From NCBI GenBank assembly GCA_031404155.1, contig JANNGZ010000288.1:1-16395 (forward strand): a DNA stretch of 16,395 nucleotides, in the 5' to 3' direction. The notes below the pieces were generated by a model. That model did not search any database. It was given only the letters and a program-made list of their open reading frames with translations, and was not told the DNA's origin. The translations under genes were made by a program, and so were the position numbers. The first letter of the stretch is position 1. Each line of letters opens with the position of its first letter. This document shows positions 6,699 through 12,959 of this stretch, one piece after another. Source of the stretch: JANNGZ01 sp031404155 (GTDB lineage: Bacteria > Pseudomonadota > Gammaproteobacteria > Burkholderiales > Burkholderiaceae_C).

Positions 6699-7011
6699 GC
6701 TGGCAGACCTTGGCCATGAGCCCGCCGGGCCGCCCCAAGGGCGAATACCGAAGTGCGCAGCACGAAGGTACACCAGTGGGCACGCGGGCCGAGCGCCGGG
6801 CCGCCCTCGTCCAGAGGCCGATGGCCTTCGTGCCGTCCAAGTCCGCGCAGGCGGACTCGGAGCCGCGGCACTCAGCTCCCAAGCCGGCCCGCGCGCGCCG
6901 CGAGACGTGGCCCGCGCTCGTGGCGTCCAAGCCGGCGCAGGCCGGCTCGGAGCCGCGCCACTCGCTCCCCTCGGGGGACCGGTCGATGTACTCATCGAAC
7001 GAGGGGTCCCA
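6699..7011. repeat. 313-bp spacer: family 2 repeat plus two 90-bp-spaced hairpins
   Basis: No gene is seen here. The left part (6714-6781) is the best-preserved family 2 repeat. Then two related hairpins lie exactly 90 bp apart: arms 6836-6846 and 6851-6861, and arms 6926-6936 and 6941-6951, both with the loop GCAG. The inner stems are agtccgc/gcggact in the first and agccggc/gccggct in the second, so paired changes preserve the fold. Both are followed by gagccgcg and cactc. A fourth hairpin (6975-7010) abuts the hydrolase start and is listed separately. Confidence 0.75.
6975..7010 (+). promoter_or_regulatory. Nested hairpin covering the ribosome-binding site of the hydrolase gene
   Basis: An outer 6-bp stem (gggacc 6975-6980 with ggtccc 7005-7010) encloses an inner 6-bp stem (tcgatg 6983-6988 with catcga 6993-6998, loop TACT). 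The best Shine-Dalgarno for the GTG at 7012, GAGGGG at 7001-7006, partly lies in the outer stem. In mRNA this could limit initiation. It is seen in sequence only; function is inferred. Confidence 0.35.
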
Positions 7012-7848
7012 GTGACGCCGACCTCGCACTACCTCACCTGCGAAGGCCGCGAGCTGCACTACATGCAGTGGGGCGCGGAACACGCCGAAACGGTGGTGGC
7101 CTGGCATGGCCTGGCGCGCACCGGGCGCGACATGGACGACATCGCCGAGCACCTGAGCCACCGCTACCGCGTGTTGTGCCCCGACACGCTCGGCCGTGGC
7201 CTGAGCCAGTGGAGCCCGGCGCCGAAGACCGAGTACTGCCTTGAGTTCTACGTGCGCCAGGCCGCGTCGTTCGCGGACCAGCTTGGGCTGGAGAAATTGC
7301 ACTGGCTCGGCACCTCGATGGGCGGCGCCATCGGAACCCTGGCCGCGGCCACCGGCCTGAAGGGCCGCATCACGAGATTGGTGCTCAACGACAGCGGCCC
7401 GAGCGTGGCGCCGGCGGCAATCGAACGCATCCGCAGCTACGCCGGCAGCCCGGCCGCGTTTGCCACGGTGAGCGAGCTCGAGCAGTACTTCCGCAGCGTC
7501 TACAAGCCTTACGGCGCGATGAGCGACACGCAGTGGCGCCGCCTCACCGAAACCTCCACACGCCGCCTGCCCGACGGCCGCGTGACCCCGCACTACGACC
7601 CGGCGATGGTGACCCAGTTCACCGAACACCCGAGCGACTACGAGCTCTGGCAGGCGTGGGACCAGCTCGACATCCCGGTGCTGTGTCTGCGCGGCGAAGC
7701 CAGCGACCTGCTGCTGCGCGAGACCACCGAGCTGATGCGCAAGCGCGGGCCGCGCGCGGTAGTGGTGGAGATTGCGGGCTGCGGCCATGCGCCCGCGCTC
7801 AACACGCCGGAACAGTTTGCCCTCGTCGAGCGCTTCTTTGCCGCTTGA
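7012..7848 (+). CDS. Alpha/beta-fold hydrolase (serine esterase/lactonase-like)
   Basis: Cytoplasmic alpha/beta hydrolase of 278 aa, without signal peptide or membrane segment. The oxyanion-hole region is AWHGLARTG (His32-Gly33). The nucleophile elbow is GTSMGG (Ser102), the candidate acid Asp232 is in RGEASDLL, and the catalytic His259 is in GCGHAP, all at the usual spacing for the family. The frame is open further upstream, but that sequence is repeat DNA. GTG 7012 begins just before the conserved first strand (YLTCEGRELHYMQWG) and has GAGGGG five bases upstream; ATG 7063 would delete that strand. It follows livM and may process an imported ester, lactone or oligomer. Enol-lactonase, esterase and oligomer hydrolase activities are all possible; the fold assignment is secure, the substrate unknown. 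Confidence 0.85.
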   Translation: MTPTSHYLTCEGRELHYMQWGAEHAETVVAWHGLARTGRDMDDIAEHLSHRYRVLCPDTLGRGLSQWSPAPKTEYCLEFYVRQAASFADQLGLEKLHWLGTSMGGAIGTLAAATGLKGRITRLVLNDSGPSVAPAAIERIRSYAGSPAAFATVSELEQYFRSVYKPYGAMSDTQWRRLTETSTRRLPDGRVTPHYDPAMVTQFTEHPSDYELWQAWDQLDIPVLCLRGEASDLLLRETTELMRKRGPRAVVVEIAGCGHAPALNTPEQFALVERFFAA

Positions 7849-7889
7849 CGAGATTTGTTCGCCCACGCCATCACCAGGAGACATCGAGC

Positions 7890-8951
7890 ATGAAGACATC
7901 GACGATGAAAACAGCGACCCGCAAGACATGGATCAGGCAGGCGGCCGGGCTTGGCGCTTTGCTGTGCGCGGCGCTGGCCGCCACCCTCGCGCAGGCCGGC
8001 GGCACCGTGGGCAGCAGCTTCCCGGCGGGCTTCCCGGCCATCGAGGACGCCTCGCTCGTCAACAAGTTGGTAATCGGCTTCGGCGCTGCCGGCGCGGTGG
8101 TGCGCACGCCGGTGATCTTCCTGCACGGCAACAACGACACGCCGTTCCCCACCGCCTGCAACCCGGTCTACGGCCGCATGCAGGCGATGGCGCAGTTCCT
8201 CGCCGACAACGGCTACGCCACCAGTGAGCTGTGGGGTCTGGGCTACGAGGGCGACCAGTGCGACCTGCCTGCCGACCAGACCCGGCGTTCGAGCATCGCG
8301 CACACCAATGCCGCCAACGTGCCCGACCTGCGCCGCTTCGTCAAAGCGGTGCTTGCGTTCACCGGCGCCAGGCAGGTGGACATCGTGGCGCACAGCCTCG
8401 GCGTGACCCTCGCGCGCGAGTGGGTGCGCCAGGACGACGCGAGCCGCACGGTGCGCCGCTTCGTCGCGATCGACGGCCCCAACCACGGCATCATCAATTG
8501 TTCGCCCAACCCGGCCAACTACTTCCAGCTGCCCGCGCTCGGCGGCTTCACGCCGCAGAGCGAGGTCTGCCAGGAACTCGGCTCGCCCGACACGCCGTTC
8601 CTGCAGCTGCTCAACGGTGGATCACGCGGCGACTCGCGCAGCGACGACGAGCACGGCCACCATGGCGGCGCCCACGCCAAGGGCATGCGCACGCTCGTCA
8701 TCCGCAACGCCGACACCAGCTTCGTCTACTTCCCGCTGCAAGACGGTTTCATCGCACCCGTACCGGCCGAGGATTCGTTCGGCAAGGCGACCGACTTCTC
8801 GCGCAGCGCCACGATCCGCGGCGCCGAACAACTCGACCTCGTCGGCCAGGGTGCCTACGACCCGCAACTGGGCACCACGCACCTGGGCATCCTGAACTCG
8901 CCGCAGACAAGGCAGGCGACGCTGGCGTTTTTGCGCCGGGGTGTGCGGTAG
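7890..8951 (+). CDS. Secreted lipase/esterase with A-H-S-L-G lipase box, PhaZ7/LipA-like
   Basis: Exported serine hydrolase, 353 aa. A signal peptide is clear: basic residues (MKTATRKTWIR), hydrophobic AAGLGALLCAALAATLA, cleavage after AQA (residue 36). TPVIFLHGNNDTPF (73-86) is the oxyanion-hole strand, VDIVAHSLGVTLA (163-175) holds nucleophile Ser169, and candidate acid and base are Asp275 (NADTSF) and His331 (TTHLGI). The lipase box has Ala in place of the first Gly, as in Bacillus LipA-type lipases and the PHB depolymerase PhaZ7, whose flanking sequence as I recall it is similar. Residues 252-262 form a His/Asp-rich loop. The start is fixed by AGGAG at 7876-7880, nine bases before ATG; ATG 7905 is an alternative. 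It is 41 bp behind the hydrolase gene and may share its transcript. Lipase, esterase and PHA depolymerase are all open. Confidence 0.8.
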   Translation: MKTSTMKTATRKTWIRQAAGLGALLCAALAATLAQAGGTVGSSFPAGFPAIEDASLVNKLVIGFGAAGAVVRTPVIFLHGNNDTPFPTACNPVYGRMQAMAQFLADNGYATSELWGLGYEGDQCDLPADQTRRSSIAHTNAANVPDLRRFVKAVLAFTGARQVDIVAHSLGVTLAREWVRQDDASRTVRRFVAIDGPNHGIINCSPNPANYFQLPALGGFTPQSEVCQELGSPDTPFLQLLNGGSRGDSRSDDEHGHHGGAHAKGMRTLVIRNADTSFVYFPLQDGFIAPVPAEDSFGKATDFSRSATIRGAEQLDLVGQGAYDPQLGTTHLGILNSPQTRQATLAFLRRGVR

Positions 8952-9093
8952 CGTCGAGTGTGCGGGAGGGCTTGCGGCAGCGCGTTTGCTGACACGCCTT
9001 CGCGTTCGGCCATTCCGGGTCGATGCTCGCGCTCGCCTGGCAGACTGGCGCGCAGCTGCACCGGCCGCCCACAGCCCCTAGGGCACACCGGCA

Positions 9094-9121
9094 TTGATCT
9101 GCGCCGCGGCGCCAACATAAT
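9094..9121 (+). promoter_or_regulatory. Candidate sigma-70 promoter with palindrome in its spacer
   Basis: TTGATC (9094-9099) and CATAAT (9116-9121) are separated by 16 bp and lie 53 bp before the dehydrogenase ATG. The spacer contains a perfect 12-bp palindrome, gcgccgcggcgc (9101-9112), which could be an operator. The rest of the 223-bp spacer 8952-9174 shows no gene. Sequence-only prediction in GC-rich DNA, so modest confidence. Confidence 0.4.
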
Positions 9122-9174
9122 CCCGGGCACGGACGAAATCGCCGTGAACTGACGCAACCCGAGGAGACGAAAAG

Positions 9175-10419
9175 ATGTTCGCAAGAGTCGCACTGACTGC
9201 TTCGCTGTTGTCGCTGGCCGCCTGCCAGTCGATGACCCCCACCGCCAGCGCGCCCGCCGCGCCGGCCGCCCCCGCTGCCGCCGCCGCGGCACCGCCCCCC
9301 GCCTGGCAACAGGGCCGCACCGCGGCGCAGGCCAGCTCCACCCTCGCGCCGGTCGCCGGCAAGCTGACCGTGACGCCGGCGGCCGAGATTCCGATCGCCA
9401 GCTTCCAGCTGCCGCCGGGCTTCAAGGCCGAGATCTGGGCCACCGGCATGCCAGGCGCACGCGCGATGGCGCGTGGCGCCGACGGCAAGATCTACATCGG
9501 CACCCGCGGCATCGGCCGTGTCTACGAAGTCACCGACGCGGGCGCGCAGCGCACCAGCCGCGTGGTCGTCGACAAGCTCGTTCAGCCCTCGGGCGTGGCC
9601 TTCGCCAACGGCTCGCTGTACGTGATGGCGATCGACAAGGTGCTGCGCTACGACGGCATCGAGACGAACTCCGGCGTGGCGGCAGTGGACATGACCGCCG
9701 CGTTCAAGCTGCCCAAGGAGCAGCACCACAACTGGAAGTACATCGCCTTCGGCCCGGACAACAAGCTGTATGTGCCCTTCGGCGCGCCGTGCAACATCTG
9801 CGAGCCCGGGCCCGAGTACGCACAGATCCGCCGCTACAACGCCGACGGCTCGGGCATGGAAGTGATTGCCCGCGGCGTGCGCAACACGCAGGGCTTCACC
9901 TGGCACCCGACCACCAAGGAGATGTGGTTCACCGACCATGGCCGCGACTGGATGGGCGACGACACGCCCGAGGACGAGCTCAACCGCATGCCGGCCGCGG
10001 GCGCCAACTTCGGCTTCCCGTATTGCCATGCCAACGGCGTGGTGGACGGCGACTTCAAGAAGGACAAGGCCTGCGACGGCGTGACGCTGCCGGTGCAGAC
10101 CATGGGCCCGCATGCCGCGGCGATGGGCGCGCATTTCTACACCGGCAACATGTTCCCCGCCGAGTACCAGAACATGCTGTTCGTGGCGCGCAAGGGTTCC
10201 TGGAACCGGACCAAGAAGTTCGGCTACGACGTGGTCACGGTGAAGGTCGATGCCGACGGCAAGAACCCGAAGATCACGCCCTTCATGACCGGCTTCCTGA
10301 ACCCGGCCAACGACAGCTTCAGCGGCCGCCCGACCTACTTCCTGCAAATGCCCGACGGCGCGCTGCTGGTCACCGACGAACAGCTCGGTGCGATCTACCG
10401 CATCAGCTACGCGCGTTGA
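9175..10419 (+). CDS. Lipoprotein PQQ-dependent sugar/sorbosone dehydrogenase-like protein
   Basis: Probable six-bladed beta-propeller oxidoreductase of the soluble glucose/L-sorbosone dehydrogenase superfamily, 414 aa. Such enzymes oxidise sugars or aldehydes in the periplasm with PQQ and pass electrons to a cytochrome. A canonical lipobox LAAC (Cys17) follows a short hydrophobic segment, so the protein should be lipid-anchored. An Ala/Pro-rich tether (about 20-45) precedes the propeller, which begins FQLPPGFKAEIWATG. Family-like repeats include GADGKIYIGTRG, FGPDNKLYVPFGAPCN, the WFTDHGRDWMGDDTPEDELN segment and PDGALLVTDEQLGAIYRI at the end. ATG 9175 has GAGGAG-like sequence (about 9161-9167) upstream. 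The di-haem cytochrome 53 bp downstream is a plausible acceptor. The substrate is unknown, and some relatives have no proven enzyme activity. Confidence 0.82.
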   Translation: MFARVALTASLLSLAACQSMTPTASAPAAPAAPAAAAAAPPPAWQQGRTAAQASSTLAPVAGKLTVTPAAEIPIASFQLPPGFKAEIWATGMPGARAMARGADGKIYIGTRGIGRVYEVTDAGAQRTSRVVVDKLVQPSGVAFANGSLYVMAIDKVLRYDGIETNSGVAAVDMTAAFKLPKEQHHNWKYIAFGPDNKLYVPFGAPCNICEPGPEYAQIRRYNADGSGMEVIARGVRNTQGFTWHPTTKEMWFTDHGRDWMGDDTPEDELNRMPAAGANFGFPYCHANGVVDGDFKKDKACDGVTLPVQTMGPHAAAMGAHFYTGNMFPAEYQNMLFVARKGSWNRTKKFGYDVVTVKVDADGKNPKITPFMTGFLNPANDSFSGRPTYFLQMPDGALLVTDEQLGAIYRISYAR

Positions 10420-10472
10420 GAGGCGGGCGGTTCGGTGAACCGGCGCGGGCGAGCTTGCGCGCGTTTGAAGGC

Positions 10473-11060
10473 ATGAGGCGCAACGCGGCGGCGGGGCTGG
10501 CAAGCGCCTTGTCGCTGCTGTCCTGCGCCGGCGCGCTGGCCCAGGCCGCGGCGCCGCCCGCGGCCACCTTGGCGGCCTGCGCGGCCTGCCACGGCCCGGG
10601 CGGGAATTCGCAGGTGCCGCAGTTCCCGTCGCTGGCCGGCCAGCCGAAGCTGTTCATCGAAAACCAGCTGGTGCTGATCCGCGAAGGCCTGCGCGACATC
10701 CCGCCGATGAAGGACGTGATGGCCGCGATCAAGGACGACGAGATCGTGCTGCTGGCCGCGTTTTTTGCTGCCCAGCCGGTGGCGCCGCACCCCGGGCCGG
10801 TGCAGCCGGAGAAGTTGCGCGCCGGGGCCAAGGTGTCGGCGAAGATGTTGTGCGGCACCTGCCACCTGCCCGACTTCAAGGGCCAGAACCAGGTGCCGCG
10901 CCTTGCCGGGCAGAAGGAGGAGTACCTGCTGCTGGCGATGAAGCAGTTCCGCGACCAACCCGGGCCCGGCCGCGACACCATCATGGCCGCGGCGCTCTAC
11001 GGCTTGAAGGATGCGGAGCTGGCCAACCTGGCGCATTACCTCGCGCACTTCAAACCGTAG
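10473..11060 (+). CDS. Periplasmic di-haem cytochrome c (c4/c553-like)
   Basis: Exported electron carrier of 195 aa. A signal peptide covers residues 1-23 (MRRNAAAG start, ALA cleavage site). Two haem c attachment motifs are present, CAACH (36-40) and CGTCH (127-131), each at the head of a class I cytochrome domain of about 90 residues. Met79 (IPPM) and Met171 (DTIM) are in position to be the sixth haem ligands. The repeated FPSLAGQPKLFIENQL and VPRLAGQKEEYLLLAM show the internal duplication typical of cytochrome c4. It lies 53 bp behind the dehydrogenase-like lipoprotein, so it probably receives electrons from it. The Shine-Dalgarno before ATG 10473 is poor; TTG 10455 in the same frame is an alternative start. 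Confidence 0.88.
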   Translation: MRRNAAAGLASALSLLSCAGALAQAAAPPAATLAACAACHGPGGNSQVPQFPSLAGQPKLFIENQLVLIREGLRDIPPMKDVMAAIKDDEIVLLAAFFAAQPVAPHPGPVQPEKLRAGAKVSAKMLCGTCHLPDFKGQNQVPRLAGQKEEYLLLAMKQFRDQPGPGRDTIMAAALYGLKDAELANLAHYLAHFKP

Positions 11061-11094
11061 CCGTGCGGGTGCGCAGCCGCGGCTTTGATTGCAG

Positions 11095-12771
11095 ATGAGC
11101 CTGCGCCGGCGTGAACTCTCGGCGCTGCTCGCCGGCGCCTTGCTGCCGGCGGGCTGCAGCGTGGCGCCACAGCAGCCGGGTGCCAGCAGCGCAGGCCCGC
11201 CGCGCGCGCTGCCGCCGGACATGGCGCCCGCATCGGCCACGGGCGCGCCCGCTGGGATCTCCGCAAGCGCGCCCGCAAGCACGCCCGCCAGCGCGCCCGC
11301 CAGCGCGCCAGCGAACACACCCGCCACCGCGTCGCGCGACACGCCACCCCCCGCGCCGCGCGAGTTCCGCGCCGCCTGGGTCGCCACGGTCGCGAACATC
11401 GACTGGCCGAGCCGCAGCGGCCTGCCGCCCGAGCGCCAGCGCGCCGAGGCGCTGGCGATCATCGAACGTGCGCGCGAGATCGGCCTCAACGCGCTGGTGC
11501 TGCAGGTGCGCACCGCGGCCGACGCGCTGTACCCGTCGGCGCTCGAACCGTGGAGCGAAGTGCTCAGCGGCGAGCAGGGCCGCGCCAGCGAACCGGCCTA
11601 CGACCCACTGGCCTTCTGGGTGCAGCAGGCGCACCGCCGCGGCATCGAGCTGCATGCCTGGTTCAACCCGTTCCGGGCGCGCCATTCCACCGCCAAATCC
11701 GCGCCCGCGGCCAGGCATGTCGCGCGCAGCCAGCCGGGCATCGTCAAGCGTTATGGCGACCAGCTCTGGCTCGACCCCGGCGAGCCCGCCGCGGTGGCGC
11801 ACACGCTCGCGGTGGTGGCCGACGTGGTCAAGCGCTACGACATCGACGGGGTGCATGTCGACGACTACTTCTACCCCTACCCGGTGGCGCAGGGCAACGG
11901 CGGCGGCGACCTGCCGTTCCCCGACGAGCCGTCGTGGAAGGCCTACCGCGACAGCGGCGGCGCGCTGGCACGCGAAGACTGGCGGCGCGAAAACGTCAAC
12001 CGCTTCGTGCAGGCGCTGCAGCGCACGGTGCGCGCGCTCAAGCCCCAGGTGCGTGTGGGCATCAGCCCCTTCGGCATCGGCCGGCCCGAGCTGCGGCCCG
12101 CGGGCATTGAAGGTTTCAGCCAGTTTCACCGCCTCTATGCCGACGTGGAGCTGTGGCTGGCCAACGGCTGGCTGGACATCCTCGCGCCGCAGCTGTACTG
12201 GCCGGTGGAGCCGGCAGCGCAAGCCTTCGCGGTGCTGCTGGACTACTGGCACGCGCGCAACGTGCAGGCACGCCATGTCTGGCCGGCGCTGTTCACCAGC
12301 TCGGTGGCCGGCGGCGCCAAGCCGTGGCCGGCGGCCGAGTTGCTCCAGCAGGTGGCCCTGGTGCGCCAGCGCGCCGGCACGCAGGGGCGCGCGCCGGGCC
12401 ATCTGCACTTCAGCATGAACGCCTTGATGCAGGACCGCGGCGGCCTCGCGGCAAGGCTGAAGCAGGGGCCGTACGCGCAAGCCGCGCTGGTGCCGCTGAC
12501 ACCTTGGCTGGACGACAGCGCACCGGCCGCGCCGGGGTTGCGCCGCATCGACGCGGCACGGGTGCAGCTCACGCCTGGCGCGGGCAAGCCGGTGTTCCTG
12601 TGGGCCTTGTGGCGGCGCCATGGCGCGTCGTGGCGCTTCGCAACACAAGCGGTGGCCGACAGCATGGTCGAGTTGGGCCCGGATCCGCAGCACGGAGCGC
12701 CGGAGATGCTGGTCGCCAGCGCGGTGGACCGGCTGGGCAATCAAGGGCCGGCGGTGTTGTGGCGGCGCTGA
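11095..12771 (+). CDS. Exported GHL10 (DUF187) family glycosidase-like protein
   Basis: Probable cell-envelope glycosidase, 558 aa. The N terminus is basic with a twin-arginine-like RRREL, then a hydrophobic run to LLPAGC (Cys21). This is an imperfect lipobox (Pro at -3), so both lipoprotein and Sec/Tat export are possible. Residues about 35-88 are an Ala/Pro/Ser linker. The GHL10 domain starts REFRAAWVATVANIDWPS, with NALVLQVRTAADALYPS, HAWFNPFRA and DGVHVDDYFYPYP, the conserved strand ends of its TIM barrel. The family includes E. coli DigH (YddW), which cleaves peptidoglycan glycans lacking stem peptides, so that role is the best guess. The C-terminal part (from about 470) looks like a beta-sandwich. 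ATG 11095 is the first standard start; no strong ribosome-binding site is visible. Confidence 0.85.
   Translation: MSLRRRELSALLAGALLPAGCSVAPQQPGASSAGPPRALPPDMAPASATGAPAGISASAPASTPASAPASAPANTPATASRDTPPPAPREFRAAWVATVANIDWPSRSGLPPERQRAEALAIIERAREIGLNALVLQVRTAADALYPSALEPWSEVLSGEQGRASEPAYDPLAFWVQQAHRRGIELHAWFNPFRARHSTAKSAPAARHVARSQPGIVKRYGDQLWLDPGEPAAVAHTLAVVADVVKRYDIDGVHVDDYFYPYPVAQGNGGGDLPFPDEPSWKAYRDSGGALAREDWRRENVNRFVQALQRTVRALKPQVRVGISPFGIGRPELRPAGIEGFSQFHRLYADVELWLANGWLDILAPQLYWPVEPAAQAFAVLLDYWHARNVQARHVWPALFTSSVAGGAKPWPAAELLQQVALVRQRAGTQGRAPGHLHFSMNALMQDRGGLAARLKQGPYAQAALVPLTPWLDDSAPAAPGLRRIDAARVQLTPGAGKPVFLWALWRRHGASWRFATQAVADSMVELGPDPQHGAPEMLVASAVDRLGNQGPAVLWRR
11263..11322 (+). repeat. 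Five 12-bp tandem repeats in the GHL10 linker
   Basis: Consecutive 12-bp units start at 11263, 11275, 11287, 11299 and 11311, with the pattern gcMagcgcgccc and a more diverged last unit (gcgaacacaccc). They encode a four-residue A-S-[AT]-P-type repeat between export signal and catalytic domain. Length change would stay in frame and only alter the tether. Confidence 0.8.
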
Positions 12772-12896
12772 CAGCGCTCGCCCGAGCCGGGCCGGACGCG
12801 GCGGCGCGGGGCCGGCGCACGCGGCTAAGATCGTTCGGCGCGCAGAGTCCGGTCGCGCGCGACAAGCCGGCTGCGACGGCACCACCCCCGGAGACG

Positions 12897-12959
12897 ATGC
12901 GCTTGAAATCGAACTCACCATCGACCGGCCCGGTGGCGAGCCGTGTGGCGGCACGATGA
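12897..12959 (+). CDS. Possible 20-codon leader ORF overlapping the glucokinase start
   Basis: ATG 12897 opens a 20-codon frame (MRLKSNSPSTG, ending VAAR) whose TGA at 12957-12959 overlaps the glk ATG at 12956 as ATGA. GGAG at 12890-12893 precedes it, though with a spacing of only three bases. The glk start itself has no clear Shine-Dalgarno, so translational coupling through this leader is possible. No similarity is recognised; chance is a real alternative. In the spacer 12772-12896, only TAAGAT (12826-12831) resembles a -10 box, without a matching -35. Confidence 0.25.
   Translation: MRLKSNSPSTGPVASRVAAR

Noticed and set aside
5349..6995. Minus-strand ORF of 548 codons over livM
   Set aside because: Composition is typical of the complement of a high-GC gene (Glu/His/Arg/Ala runs), and it crosses repeats at both ends.
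8749..10503. Minus-strand ORF of 584 codons over the dehydrogenase
   Set aside because: Mirror of a well-supported + strand gene; no domain recognised.
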